Positions 28,189-37,216 are shown, counted from the first letter of the stretch. The stretch is 37,216 nucleotides of DNA from an uncultured Prochlorococcus sp. (GCA_902572065.1 CACGEL010000004.1:1-37216), one strand, 5' to 3'. Notes: a model not told the origin generated them from the letters alone. Made by a program: numbers and translations.

Positions 28189-28946
28189 ATGAGATCGCAA
28201 AAAATATCAACTAAAGAAAACTCAGAATTATCTAATGAAATAGATAAACTTCGAGTCCCAAAGCACATAGCAATAATTATGGATGGCAACGGAAGATGGG
28301 CAATAAAAAAAGGTTTCCCAAGATCATTCGGTCATAATGCAGGAGTAAATGTATTAAAAGAAATTATAAAAGTCTCTAAAAACTTGGGATGCAAGACTCT
28401 AACAGCTTATGCATTTTCAACAGAGAATTGGTCAAGGCCTGCTAAAGAAGTGGATTTCCTCATAGATTTATTTGAAAAGGTTATAAATAAAGAAATCGAA
28501 CAAATACACAAAAATTCAATCCAAATTAATTTTATTGGAGATTTAACTCCTTTTCCTGAGAACTTAAAGTTGATAATCCATAATGCAGAATCCCTCACAA
28601 AAAATAATAAGGATTTTACGTTAAATATTTGTATTAATTATGGAGGTAGACAAGAGATCGTAAAAGTTGCAAAAAAATAGCTCTTAAGTATTTTGCTGGA
28701 GAAATTAAATCTAATGAAATTAACCAACAATTGTTTGAATCGGAATTATCACTAAAAGGTTCTAATGATCCTGAGTTACTAATACGCACCAGTGGTGAAA
28801 GAAGGATTAGTAATTTTCTTTTATGGCAGTTAGCTTATTCTGAAATTTATGTAACCGATGTATTATGGCCTGATTTTGACAAGAATGAATTTTTCAAAGC
28901 AATTATTGATTATCAATCAAGGGATAGGCGTTTTGGAGGTATATAA
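28189..28946 (+). CDS. uppS: Isoprenyl transferase (undecaprenyl diphosphate synthase), frameshifted at an A7 run
   Basis: UppS builds the C55 carrier for cell-wall synthesis. The first part (28189-28680) encodes 163 residues with the catalytic D32 in IIMDGNGRWA, AYAFSTENWSRP and ICINYGGRQEI. It stops at TAG directly after seven A's (28671-28677). One more A would restore a frame reading VAKKIALKYFAGEIKSNEI and on to NDPELLIRTSGERRISNFLL and YQSRDRRFGGI, ending at 28946. The restored protein of 252 residues has the family length and all motifs on both sides of the shift. The cause may be a sequencing error, a recent mutation, polymerase slippage or -1 ribosomal frameshifting on A-AAA-AAA. The gene lies between cdaA and bioB. 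Confidence 0.9.
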
Positions 28947-28998
28947 TCATTACCAAATGAATCTTGTGAAAATTCTAACTATTCTTCCTAAGTAACTA

Positions 28999-30006
28999 AT
29001 GATTAATACAGATAGTGAAAAATTTAGCAAAATAAGATTTGATTGGAATCTTGATGAGATTTTGGAAATATTAAATGCCCCTCTAATTGATTTAATGTGG
29101 GAAGCGCAAAATATTCACAGAATGTTTAATCAATACAAAGTCCAATTAGCCTCTCTTTACAGTGTGAAAACAGGTGGGTGCGAGGAAGATTGTTCATATT
29201 GTAGCCAATCAATATATAGTGCTAGCCAAATAAAAAGTCATCCTCAATTTGAAGTTGAAGCTGTTTTAAAAAGAGCCAAGACAGCAAAAGAACAAGGCGC
29301 AGATAGGTTTTGTATGGGGTGGGCTTGGAGAGAAATTAGAGAGGGCAAATCTTTTAACTCAATGTTAGAGATGGTTAAAGGCGTAAGAGAACTTGGAATG
29401 GAAGCATGTGTAACAGCAGGTATGCTAACTGATGATCAAGCCTCAAAACTTGCAAATGCTGGTTTAACAGCCTACAACCATAATCTTGATACAAGTCCTG
29501 AATATTATGAAAATATTATTACTACAAGAACTTATCAAGATAGATTAGACACTATTAAAAGAGTAAGAAATGCAGGTATAAACGTATGTTGTGGTGGAAT
29601 AATAGGTTTAGGTGAAAACCTAGGAGATAGAGCATCTCTTTTAGAAGTTCTCTCAAATATGAATCCTCATCCTGAAAGTGTCCCCATTAATTCATTGGTA
29701 GCTATTGAAGGGACAAAACTAGAAAATAATCAAGAAATAGATTCTATACAGATGATAAGAATGATTGCGGCTGCTAGGATTCTTATGCCAAAAAGTAAAA
29801 TAAGATTAAGCGCAGGAAGGGAGAGTTTAACTAAAGAGGCTCAAATTTTATGTTTTCAATGCGGGGCAAACTCTATTTTTTATGGAGATGAATTACTAAC
29901 AACCTCAAATCCTTCTTTTCAAGATGACAGAAAATTACTTAAAGAGGTAGGAGTTCTATTTAACAAAGATTTTGAATCTCATAATAAAACAGTTTCTTCT
30001 TTATGA
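28999..30006 (+). CDS. bioB: Biotin synthase
   Basis: BioB inserts sulfur into dethiobiotin, the last step in biotin synthesis. The 335-residue radical SAM enzyme has the cluster-binding C61xxxC65xxC68 in [49 protein letters not shown] and IRLSAGRES, which holds the Arg ligand of the second (2Fe-2S) cluster. Length is typical. Its stop codon overlaps the next gene's ATG (ATGA, 30003-30006), which indicates translational coupling with trhO. Confidence 0.96.
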   Translation: MINTDSEKFSKIRFDWNLDEILEILNAPLIDLMWEAQNIHRMFNQYKVQLASLYSVKTGGCEEDCSYCSQSIYSASQIKSHPQFEVEAVLKRAKTAKEQGADRFCMGWAWREIREGKSFNSMLEMVKGVRELGMEACVTAGMLTDDQASKLANAGLTAYNHNLDTSPEYYENIITTRTYQDRLDTIKRVRNAGINVCCGGIIGLGENLGDRASLLEVLSNMNPHPESVPINSLVAIEGTKLENNQEIDSIQMIRMIAAARILMPKSKIRLSAGRESLTKEAQILCFQCGANSIFYGDELLTTSNPSFQDDRKLLKEVGVLFNKDFESHNKTVSSL

Positions 30007-30935
30007 GACAGAATATTTATAAGATAGTTTCAATCTATTCTTTCTTCTCATTTCAAGAAAACTTAATTCTTGAACTGAAAGATAAGTTATTGAGGATTGA
30101 GAATGATAATAATCTTTCAGGCTTGTTAGTTTTTGCCAAAGAAGGAATTAATGGAACTATTTGCGCTGAAGAAAACGTTATAGAAAAAGTTCTTAATTTA
30201 CTAACAAAATTTATTGGAATTAATAACTCAAATATTAAGGTTAGTTATTCAAATACAAAAATTTTCAAAAAATTAAAAGTCAAAATTAAGAGTGAGATTG
30301 TAACGATGGGAGTCCCAGAAATAAATCCATCAAAAGATGCAGGCACTTATATTGATTCATTTAATTGGAATAAATTAATTAAAGATCAAAATACTATAGT
30401 AATAGATACAAGGAATCATTATGAAGTTTCTATAGGAAGTTTCAAAGAGTCAATTAATCCAAATACAACAAACTTTAGTGAGTTTCCTGAGTGGGTAGAT
30501 AATAATTTAGAGAAACATCTAGGAAATGAAAATTCTAAAAATATAGCAATGTTTTGTACTGGAGGTATTAGATGCGAAAAAGCTACTACTTTATTGAAAA
30601 ATAAAGGTTATAAAAATATCTTCCATTTAAAAGGTGGAATACTGAAATACCTCGAGGAAATTTCAAAAGAAGAAAGTCTTTTTGAAGGAGAATGTTATGT
30701 TTTTGATAAAAGAGTCTCTTTGGATCACGAATTAAAAAAAGGATCTTATTCAATTTGTCATGCATGCGGAATGCCAATTTCTTTGAATGACAAGAGAAAA
30801 GAGGAATACATAGAAGGTATTCAATGTCATTTTTGTGTTAACCAATTTACTAATGAAGATAGAAAAAGATTTGAAGAAAGACAAAAACAGATAAATAAAT
30901 TAAAAGATAAAAATCAAAAAGTGTATAAGAATTAA
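30003..30935 (+). CDS. trhO: tRNA uridine(34) hydroxylase TrhO (rhodanese-domain protein, YceA type)
   Basis: The 310-residue protein has the three parts of the TrhO/YceA family. An N-terminal acylphosphatase-like domain spans about 1-100 ([16 protein letters not shown]). A rhodanese domain follows at about 120-220 with the active Cys C185 in [11 protein letters not shown]. The C-terminal part carries four Cys in two CxxC pairs (CHACGMPIS and CHFC). TrhO makes 5-hydroxyuridine at the wobble base of several tRNAs using oxygen. The ATG overlaps the bioB stop. The role is taken from the family; the motifs are complete. Confidence 0.9.
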   Translation: MRQNIYKIVSIYSFFSFQENLILELKDKLLRIENDNNLSGLLVFAKEGINGTICAEENVIEKVLNLLTKFIGINNSNIKVSYSNTKIFKKLKVKIKSEIVTMGVPEINPSKDAGTYIDSFNWNKLIKDQNTIVIDTRNHYEVSIGSFKESINPNTTNFSEFPEWVDNNLEKHLGNENSKNIAMFCTGGIRCEKATTLLKNKGYKNIFHLKGGILKYLEEISKEESLFEGECYVFDKRVSLDHELKKGSYSICHACGMPISLNDKRKEEYIEGIQCHFCVNQFTNEDRKRFEERQKQINKLKDKNQKVYKN

Positions 30936-30946
30936 TCGATAAAATC

Positions 30947-31417
30947 ATGAAAATAGATGAATTGCAAAAAATAGCATTTTCTCTAGGCCTAATTATAAAA
31001 ATACAAGCGAGAGAAACACTTGGATTATGTTTTTTTAAAATTGTTGTAGCAGAACAAAAAGATAATATAGTAAAGATATGGGGAGAGATGAAAGGGTGGA
31101 CTTTCTTAAATAAGCAAGGTCTTCAGCTCGATACATTAAGGATAATTAGAACCTCACCTCCTTTTGTTTCGGAATTAATTTGGGCAACAAGCATGGCTTG
31201 GGCTATAGAAAAGAAAAATAGTAAAAAAGCAAGATTATTAGCGATTTACGATACGGAGGGATATAGCCTCAAACTTGTTAGATATTTTAAGATTATTGGA
31301 TTTAAAATTGTAAAAGAGGTTGGTTCTAGTCCAATAGATCTTTTTTTTAAGATTAGTTTGGGGAGGAGCTGGAACTCTAATGAAAGGGGACTGTTTTCAT
31401 ATTCTAAACAAAATTGA
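30947..31417 (+). CDS. Conserved cyanobacterial protein of unknown function
   Basis: The 156-residue protein has no signal peptide or membrane helix. A mixed alpha/beta N-terminal half (FFKIVVAEQKDNIVKIWGEM) leads to LIWATSMAWAIEKKNSKKAR and LLAIYDTEGYSLKLVRYFKI followed by IGFKIVKEVG. The helix followed by a RYF.xxGF turn vaguely recalls the end of a GNAT acetyltransferase, but I see no acetyl-CoA loop, so I give no function. It follows trhO by 11 bases and is probably the last gene of the lysA-led run. It converges on lipA. Confidence 0.68.
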   Translation: MKIDELQKIAFSLGLIIKIQARETLGLCFFKIVVAEQKDNIVKIWGEMKGWTFLNKQGLQLDTLRIIRTSPPFVSELIWATSMAWAIEKKNSKKARLLAIYDTEGYSLKLVRYFKIIGFKIVKEVGSSPIDLFFKISLGRSWNSNERGLFSYSKQN

Positions 31418-31444
31418 GAAAAAACTTTCTTCGATTGATAATCC

Positions 31445-32345
31445 TCAACCTACGTGATAACTACTTCTAACTAAAGGTCCGCAAGATACTTTTTTAAAAC
31501 TTAATTTTTTACAAAAACATTCTAAATATTCAAACTCAGTTGGTTCCCAATATTTCTTTACAGATAAGTGCTTCAATGAAGGTCTAAGGTATTGTCCAAT
31601 TGTAATTTGATCGCAATTAACTTTTTTTAAATCAAGAATTGTAGCCTCTACTTCGTCTAATGTTTCTCCCAAACCTATCATAATTCCTGATTTTGTTTGA
31701 ATATTAGGTGCAATAGACTTAGCTTTTTCCAGTAAGCTTAAAGAATTTTTATAACTAGCTCCTCTACGAACTTCTTTTTGAAGTCTTTCAACCGTCTCAA
31801 GATTATGATTAAAACAAGTAGGTTTTTTTTCTAAGATCATTTTAAGTCTCTCTTTTTGAAGTTTATCTTTATCTTCCAAACTTTTACCACCTCCCCATAA
31901 ATCTGGGGTTAGAACTTCAATTTGAATTTTTGGATCAATTTTTCTTATCTCATTCATAGTTGAGATAAATAAGTTAGCTCCATGATCAGGGAGGTCGTCT
32001 CTTGCTACAGATGTTAATACAACATATTTTAAGTTTAGGATTTTTACTGCTTCTGCGACTTGAATACTTTCATAGTTATTAATTTCACTAGGTTTACCTT
32101 TGCTTACCTGACAAAATGCACAAGCACGTGAACAAATTGAGCCCCCCCAGTAAAAAAGTAGCAGTGCCTGATGCATAACATTCTGCTCTATTTGGACATC
32201 TCCCCTCTTCACAAATAGTATGTATATTTGACTTTTTTATAAGTGTTTGAATTTTCTCAAATTCCGAGGCTTTACTAATTGGAAATTTTATCCAGGAAGG
32301 AAGCCTTAAAATATTTTCTACTTTAATCTTATTTTTATGCTCCAT
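31445..32345 (-). CDS. lipA: Lipoyl synthase, frameshifted at a G7 run
   Basis: LipA inserts two sulfurs into octanoyl groups on lipoate-dependent proteins. On the minus strand the frame from ATG 32345 encodes the auxiliary-cluster cysteines C45, C50 and C56 ([12 protein letters not shown]) and runs to FLLGG, then loses the family sequence at seven G's (plus-strand C's 32142-32148). Removing one G joins it to [19 protein letters not shown], which holds the radical SAM CxxxCxxC, and on to the terminal RSSY motif, ending at 31445. The joined protein of about 299 residues has full family length. Upstream recR ends two bases before the ATG, so the two are probably co-transcribed. Sequencing error or real mutation are both possible. 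Confidence 0.9.
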
Positions 32346-32347
32346 TT

Positions 32348-32947
32348 TTAAATTAAATTTGTTCTACCCTCTAGGGCTCTTGCTAGAGTTACTTCATCAA
32401 CATATTCAAGTTCACTGCCCATAGGAAGTCCATAAGCAATTCTTGTTACTTTGGTAAAAGGGTTTAATAATTTTCCTATATAAAGTCCTGTGGTATCTCC
32501 TTCAACACTTGGAGTTAATGCCAATATAATTTCATCAACCTCTGATTTACTTACTCTCTCCACTAAACTCCTAATCTCTAATAATTCTGGACCAATTGAA
32601 TCCATAGGAGAAATTAACCCTCCAATAACATGGTAGACACCCTTGAACTCCCTAGATCTTTCTAAAGCTAATAGGTCTTTAGTATCTGCTACCACGCATA
32701 TAATTTTTTGATTTCTCTCAGTATTTCTGCATATTTCACATTCTTCCTCTGAAGTTAAATTAAAGCACTTTTTACAATGGCCTACATTACTATGAGCCTC
32801 TAATAATGCTTTGGCAAATTCTTTGATGCTACTTTCAGGTTGTTTTAGCGTAAATAACGCTAACCTTTGAGCAGTTTTTGGGCCAATTCCTGGAAATTTC
32901 TCAAAATGACCAATTAATTTTGAAAGTGGTTTGGTAAAAGTTATCAA
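32348..32947 (-). CDS. recR: Recombination protein RecR
   Basis: RecR works with RecO/RecF in loading RecA at gaps. The 199-residue protein has a helix-hairpin-helix region ([16 protein letters not shown], about 16-30), a zinc finger with C58, C61, C70 and C73 (CKKC; CEIC) and a Toprim domain ([30 protein letters not shown]), ending with the conserved [20 protein letters not shown]. No ATG is available near the start. TTG at 32947 gives the normal family length and the upstream frame closes at about 32974. lipA follows after two bases. Confidence 0.95.
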   Translation of the reverse strand: MITFTKPLSKLIGHFEKFPGIGPKTAQRLALFTLKQPESSIKEFAKALLEAHSNVGHCKKCFNLTSEEECEICRNTERNQKIICVVADTKDLLALERSREFKGVYHVIGGLISPMDSIGPELLEIRSLVERVSKSEVDEIILALTPSVEGDTTGLYIGKLLNPFTKVTRIAYGLPMGSELEYVDEVTLARALEGRTNLI

Positions 32948-33050
32948 GATTATATTTCTTCTAGGATTAATTTAGACATAAAATTTCAAATTTGTTCTTT
33001 TTGTTTGCTTTTAATGTCTTATTATATTTTTAATTAATAATCTCTTAAAT

Positions 33051-33608
33051 ATGAAGAATATGAAATTTAACCCTTTCAAATATCTATTTTTAATAATTTT
33101 ATGCTTTGCCTTAAGTTCTTGTAGTGGAGGGTTAAATGCAGGATTAGAAACTTTTCAAAGTCCTGATGGTAGATATGCTTTTTTATATCCAACAGGTTGG
33201 ACAAGAGTGAAAATAGATGGAGGACCTGAAATTATTTACCATGATTTGATTAATAGCAATGAGACACTTAGTTTGGTTATATCAGATGTGAATAAAGAAG
33301 TTGATTTAGAACAATTGGGAAGTCCAAATGAAGTTGGACAAACTTTAATAGATAAAGTTATTGCTCCTGAAGGTTCAGGCAGATCAGTTAAACTTGTTAG
33401 TGCAAATAAAAGAGATTCCTCAAATCACATTTTTTATGATTTGGAATATCAGTTAAATCTTAATGATCAAGAAAGGCATGAACTTGCGACTGTTGTAATT
33501 GATAGAGGAACTTTGTATACATTCGCTGTAGGAACGAATGAAGAGAGATGGAATAAAGTTGATGGAATGTTTTCTAATGTTATTGAATCTTTTAACTTCT
33601 TAATTTAG
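33051..33608 (+). CDS. PsbP-family lipoprotein (CyanoP-like)
   Basis: The 185-residue protein starts with a lipoprotein signal peptide: charged N-terminus, hydrophobic core at about 11-20 and lipobox LSSC with the acylated Cys at C24. The mature part has the PsbP opening FQSPDGRYAFLYPTGWTRVK and continues through DLINSNETLSLVISDV to TLYTFAVGTNEERW and IESFNFLI, the typical PsbP end. In cyanobacteria CyanoP is a lumenal lipid-anchored protein that helps photosystem II assembly. PsbP-like paralogues exist, so psbP in the strict sense is not claimed. A second Met (M4) could also serve as start. It is divergent from recR. Confidence 0.9.
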   Translation: MKNMKFNPFKYLFLIILCFALSSCSGGLNAGLETFQSPDGRYAFLYPTGWTRVKIDGGPEIIYHDLINSNETLSLVISDVNKEVDLEQLGSPNEVGQTLIDKVIAPEGSGRSVKLVSANKRDSSNHIFYDLEYQLNLNDQERHELATVVIDRGTLYTFAVGTNEERWNKVDGMFSNVIESFNFLI

Positions 33609-33611
33609 TTT

Positions 33612-33630
33612 TTTAAAAAATATTTTTAAA
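33612..33630. terminator. Weak A/T hairpin between convergent genes
   Basis: TTTAAAAA and TTTTTAAA pair around ATA at the junction of the PsbP-like and ABC transporter genes, overlapping the latter's stop codon. The stem has no G/C pairs, so a terminator role is only suggested by its place between convergent genes. Confidence 0.25.
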
Positions 33631-35398
33631 CACCAACTTGGACATTCCATAAATCTGAATATACACTCTTGTTATCTATTAAAAGCTCATGTTTTCCACT
33701 TTCAATAATTTTGCCCTTATCAATAACAATAATATTATCTGCATTTTTAATTGTACTTAATCTATGAGCTATAACTATTGTTGTTCTTTCTTTAGTTATT
33801 TTAGATAGTGATTTTTGAATTAAAACTTCTGTCTCATTATCAACTGAAGCAGTAGCCTCATCTAGGATTAATATAGGAGCATCTTTTAAAACTGCTCTAG
33901 CTAAAGCTATTCTCTGACGTTGTCCTCCTGAAAGTCTTTGTCCCCTTTCTCCAACTATTGTTTTATAACCATCCGGTAATTGTTCAATAAATTTATGTGC
34001 CTCAGCAATTTTTGACGCTTTTAGGATATCTTTAAACTTTGGACTACTTGCACCATAGGCAATATTTTCCTGAACAGTTCCATGAAATAAATAAGTATCT
34101 TGACTTACTAAAGAAATGCATTTTCTTAAATCTTTTAAATTAATATCCTTTATGGGAATGTTATCCAAGGATATTAAACCTCTATCGCTATCATATATCC
34201 TAAGAAGAAGTTTAATTATTGTACTTTTACCAGAACCAGTTAATCCAACAATTCCTAAAGAAGAGTTATTTTTGATTTCAAAGTTTATTTTCTTTAATGT
34301 TGATTCTCTTCCAGGATAATTAAAATAAACATTCTCAAATCTAATATCTCCTTTAATATCTTTAGATTCTATTTTTATTTTGCCATCTTTTATTTTTATG
34401 GGAGTGTCTATAATATCTATTACTCTATTTATCGATGCCATTGAGCGTTGAAAATCATCTAAAACATGTCCTAAAGTAGTAAGTGGCCATAGTAATCTTT
34501 GAGTGATAAATACTAAAAAGCTATATGTTCCCACATTCAGTACTTTATTCCATGTTTGAAAACCTCCAATAAGTAAAATTGCTATAAAGGCAAACAAAAT
34601 AGCAAATCTTATTAGTGGAATAAAAGCAGAAGATAATTTTATTGCTGCTTTATTACTTCTTTGATATGCAAGACTTTCTTTATTTAATCTATTAAGCTCC
34701 CAATTCTCCTTAGTAAAGCTCTTTATAGTAAGAATACCACTTAAATTATTATTTAATCTTGAAGCTAAAAGACCTGCTTTATTCCTTACATCTTTATATT
34801 TTGGAGAGAGCTTTCTTTGAAATCTTATCGATCCAAGAAATATTAAAGGAATAGGTAAAAAAGCAAATAATGCGATTTTTGGAGCCACAAAAATCATTGT
34901 TCCGCCAATAATTAAAACAGTAATAAATAACTGAATAAGTTGATTAGCTCCTTGATCAAGAAACCTCTCAAGTTGATTGACGTCGTCATTTAAAATTGAT
35001 AAAAGTCTACCAGTATTATCATTTTCAAAGAAAGCCATATCAAGTTCTTGAATATGCTTATAAGCCTTTATTCTCAATTTATGTTGTGATATTTGAGCTA
35101 AATTTCTCCATAAAACTGAATATAAATATTCAAAGAAAGATTCCCCTGACCATACTAAACCTGAAGCTAGTGAAAGAAAGATTAATTGAATTGGTACTTC
35201 TTTTATACCGAGACTAGCAATCCAAGAATTCTGTTCTTTAACTACAATATCTACTGCAAGTCCAATAATTACTGGAGGAGCTAAATCTAAAATTTTATTT
35301 ATTATGGAACTTAAAAAAGCACAAAATAGTAGACTCCTTTCATCTCTTAAATTTAAATAAAGTCTTACTATTGGATTTTGGTTTTTTGTAGATTGCAT
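33626..35398 (-). CDS. ABC exporter, fused membrane and ATPase domains (MsbA/multidrug type)
   Basis: The 590-residue half-transporter has a six-helix membrane domain at about 20-320 and a C-terminal ATPase with Walker A GLTGSGKST, Q-loop SLVSQDTYLF, signature LSGGQRQRIALARA, Walker B ILILDEATASVD and H-loop IAHRLST. It should act as a homodimer in the inner or thylakoid membrane. Relatives export lipids, lipopolysaccharide precursors, peptides or drugs; the substrate cannot be told from sequence. The start at 35398 is an ATG 10 bases after the end of the small secreted-protein gene, so the two may share a transcript with the helicase gene further upstream. Confidence 0.92.
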   Translation of the reverse strand: MQSTKNQNPIVRLYLNLRDERSLLFCAFLSSIINKILDLAPPVIIGLAVDIVVKEQNSWIASLGIKEVPIQLIFLSLASGLVWSGESFFEYLYSVLWRNLAQISQHKLRIKAYKHIQELDMAFFENDNTGRLLSILNDDVNQLERFLDQGANQLIQLFITVLIIGGTMIFVAPKIALFAFLPIPLIFLGSIRFQRKLSPKYKDVRNKAGLLASRLNNNLSGILTIKSFTKENWELNRLNKESLAYQRSNKAAIKLSSAFIPLIRFAILFAFIAILLIGGFQTWNKVLNVGTYSFLVFITQRLLWPLTTLGHVLDDFQRSMASINRVIDIIDTPIKIKDGKIKIESKDIKGDIRFENVYFNYPGRESTLKKINFEIKNNSSLGIVGLTGSGKSTIIKLLLRIYDSDRGLISLDNIPIKDINLKDLRKCISLVSQDTYLFHGTVQENIAYGASSPKFKDILKASKIAEAHKFIEQLPDGYKTIVGERGQRLSGGQRQRIALARAVLKDAPILILDEATASVDNETEVLIQKSLSKITKERTTIVIAHRLSTIKNADNIIVIDKGKIIESGKHELLIDNKSVYSDLWNVQVGV

Positions 35399-35408
35399 TA
35401 TAGACTTT

Positions 35409-35690
35409 TTATAATTTATATTTCTTCTTAGTTTCTAATTTACATTTATTAATCGCTTTTTGATGACTATTAGTTTTTATAAATTCATTTAAATAGCAAT
35501 CGCAAGTTTCTTTAGCAATTTCTTCTGAATAATTTATATTTGCTTTTGACATTTCCTCTTTAAAATTTTCTATGCAAAATAAATTTATAATTGAATTTTT
35601 TTTAGTATCTGCTAAACATTCAAAATTTATAAATCCCAATAAAAGTAAAATGTTATTTAAGAATAAAATTTTTTGGGTAGTAGATCTCAT
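35409..35690 (-). CDS. Small secreted cysteine-containing protein of unknown function
   Basis: The 93-residue protein has a signal-peptide-like N-terminus (ILFLNNILLLLGFINFECLA, about 8-27) with a plausible cleavage after CLA. The mature part of about 65 residues is mostly charged and holds four cysteines (LFCIENF; ETCDCYLNEF; NKCKLE), enough for two disulfides. The CxC...C spacing resembles small exported proteins seen in other marine picocyanobacteria, but I do not recognise a named family. It lies nine bases behind the helicase gene and ten before the ABC transporter gene, on the same strand. Confidence 0.6.
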   Translation of the reverse strand: MRSTTQKILFLNNILLLLGFINFECLADTKKNSIINLFCIENFKEEMSKANINYSEEIAKETCDCYLNEFIKTNSHQKAINKCKLETKKKYKL

Positions 35691-35699
35691 GATCTAAAT

Positions 35700-37216
35700 T
35701 TAATTTCTAATATTTAAATTTCTCAATTTATTCCTAACATCACCATTCAAATCTCTTGGAAGGTCAACCAAGCTATATTCATTAAATATTTGTATCTTGC
35801 CTATTGATCTCCCTTTAATATTTGTAGAGGTACAAATAGAAGATATAATATTTGCCACTCTAACTCTGTCCATTTTGCCAAAATTAAATTTATAAGTTTC
35901 AAAAGAATCATTTTGATAATTATTTCTTCTATTTGTATTTCTCATACGATTATTTCCGTTCCCATTTCTATGCGACCTATTACGATCAGAATTGTTTTGT
36001 CTATAAATCCAAGACTCATCTTCATTAATGAAAAAGGATTTATTACCTATTGCTAAATTAATTGCTGCCATTGCTATTTTTGATTCATCCATAGAATGCT
36101 TTTCTTTTAAGGTGTCAAGAATATCGATCATCAATGCTTTTTTTTCTTCATTATTTTCTTGAGCAAGAAAACTTTCATTCATATTTGAAATTAATTTTCC
36201 CATTCTTTTTTGATTAATTATCTGATTATTTGGTATCTCAATTTCTTCGATCTTATTTCTTGTCGAGTTTTCCAAGTTCCTTAAAAAATGTTTTTCTCTT
36301 TGATTAACAAATAAGATTGCTTCTCCAGATCTGCCTGCCCTGCCTGTTCTTCCAATTCTGTGAGTATATGTTTCCTTATCAAATGGAAAATCATAATTAA
36401 TAACAAGTTTAATCCTTTCAACATCTAATCCTCTTGCTGCCACATCAGTTGCAACAAGAATATCAATAAATCCCTTTTTTAATCTATCAACTGTATTTTC
36501 TCTTTGATTCTGGGGAATATCACCATTAAGAACTGCCACACTATGGCCCGAGTTCTCTAATGCCTCAGCTATTGAAGTAGTAAGTAATTTTGTCCTGACA
36601 AATATTATTACTCCTTCATTAGTAATTTCTAATATTCTTTTTAGAGCAGCTAACTTATGGTGTCTTTGAACATTAATATATCTTTGGGTAATTAATTGAG
36701 TTTCTTTCTTAACGCTTTTAATAAGTATTTCAGCTGGTTCATTAAGATATTTTTTTGCTATATTTCTTATCTCATTTGGCATTGTTGCAGAAAACAAAAC
36801 CATTTGTTTGTTTTCAGGAAGTTTATCTATTATCCATTCTATATCTTCAAGAAATCCCATTTTTAACATTTCATCCGCCTCATCAAGAACTAGACAATTT
36901 ATCTTATTTATCTTAAAAGTTCCTTGTCTAATATGATCCATTATTCTTCCAGGTGTTCCAACGACTATGTCAGTTTTCCTCTTAAGTGATGAGATTTGAT
37001 TCCTAAAATCAGTACCTCCGTATATTGCTAATGTCCTTAAATTGGTTGATTCGGAGCTATAACTTTTGAAAGAATCTGCTACTTGAGTAGCTAATTCTCT
37101 TGTTGGTGTCATAACCAAAACTTTAGCATTTGATTCTTTATTATTTTCAAGCTTTTCTATTATTGGGAGCGCAAAGGCAGCCGTTTTCCCTGTCCCAGTT
37201 TGAGCTTGCCCTAACA
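35700..37216 (-). CDS. deaD: DEAD-box RNA helicase, DeaD/CsdA type (5' end outside the window)
   Basis: The frame is open to the right edge, so the start is missing; about 505 residues are visible. They include motif I AQTGTGKT at the very edge, PTRELATQ (Ia), TPGRIMDH (Ib), LDEADEML (II), FSATMP (III), VATDVAARGLD (V) and HRIGRTGRAGR (VI). After the helicase core comes an Asn/Arg-rich linker (NRSHRNGNGNNRMRNTNRRN) and a DbpA-like RNA-binding domain (MDRVRVANIISSICTST to the end). Such helicases unwind RNA in ribosome assembly and mRNA decay and are often cold-induced in cyanobacteria, where the homologue is CrhR-like. About 60-100 N-terminal residues lie outside. Confidence 0.93.
   Translation of the reverse strand, partial: LGQAQTGTGKTAAFALPIIEKLENNKESNAKVLVMTPTRELATQVADSFKSYSSESTNLRTLAIYGGTDFRNQISSLKRKTDIVVGTPGRIMDHIRQGTFKINKINCLVLDEADEMLKMGFLEDIEWIIDKLPENKQMVLFSATMPNEIRNIAKKYLNEPAEILIKSVKKETQLITQRYINVQRHHKLAALKRILEITNEGVIIFVRTKLLTTSIAEALENSGHSVAVLNGDIPQNQRENTVDRLKKGFIDILVATDVAARGLDVERIKLVINYDFPFDKETYTHRIGRTGRAGRSGEAILFVNQREKHFLRNLENSTRNKIEEIEIPNNQIINQKRMGKLISNMNESFLAQENNEEKKALMIDILDTLKEKHSMDESKIAMAAINLAIGNKSFFINEDESWIYRQNNSDRNRSHRNGNGNNRMRNTNRRNNYQNDSFETYKFNFGKMDRVRVANIISSICTSTNIKGRSIGKIQIFNEYSLVDLPRDLNGDVRNKLRNLNIRN

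Noticed and set aside
31418..31444. Terminator between the unknown gene at 30947-31417 and lipA
   Set aside because: Only a 5-6 bp A/G-T/C stem with a wobble pair can be drawn; it is too weak to call.

Overview
The window is core chromosome of a marine picocyanobacterium, most likely a high-light Prochlorococcus. The DNA is very AT-rich, spacers are short and housekeeping genes are tightly packed. Present are a SasA clock kinase, a plant-type ferredoxin:NADP reductase without a phycobilisome linker domain, a PsbP-like lipoprotein, the zwf/opcA pair, ClpC and a pathway gene for cobamides. There are no mobile elements, CRISPR arrays, prophage genes or gene-free stretches over 300 bases. Genus and ecotype are inferred from protein character and gene order, not from a search.

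Layout. 1-4558: the end of leuA, a small membrane protein, a PgpH-type membrane HD hydrolase (minus), then folD, a GGPP synthase and a DUF212 membrane protein (plus). 4564-9996 (minus): petH, zwf, opcA and cobB, reading from right to left. 10175-13114: a SRPBCC protein, tRNA-Glu, sasA and two small proteins of unknown function. 13132-20424: prsA, malQ, a RodZ-like protein, a UbiB-family kinase, a PLP decarboxylase and cdsA. 20428-25802 (minus): rimI-like, clpC, a glycerol-dehydrogenase-like gene, an alpha/beta hydrolase and, behind it, what looks like a decayed gene. 25899-31417 (plus): lysA, diadenylate cyclase cdaA, uppS (frameshifted), bioB, trhO and a conserved unknown. 31445-37216: recR-lipA (lipA frameshifted), a PsbP-like lipoprotein, an ABC exporter, a small secreted protein and a DEAD-box helicase cut by the window edge.

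How the genes fit together. Zwf and its activator OpcA open the oxidative pentose-phosphate path, whose NADPH complements the photosynthetic NADPH made by PetH; MalQ supplies glucan-derived sugar and PrsA draws off ribose-5-phosphate. SasA is the output kinase of the KaiBC clock that times this day/night switch. The window holds both a c-di-AMP synthase (CdaA) and a candidate c-di-AMP phosphodiesterase (PgpH-like), each with a changed residue in a signature motif. GGPP synthase, UppS and CdsA supply isoprenoid and lipid precursors.

Most worth checking: (1) single-base homopolymer frameshifts in two normally essential genes, uppS (A7) and lipA (G7), of opposite sign and only about 3.5 kb apart; (2) a decayed gene between cdsA and the hydrolase; (3) altered signature residues in both c-di-AMP enzymes and a PgpH without its outer domain; (4) a PetH whose phycobilisome-binding domain is replaced by a membrane helix. 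I see no clearly new multi-gene system here.
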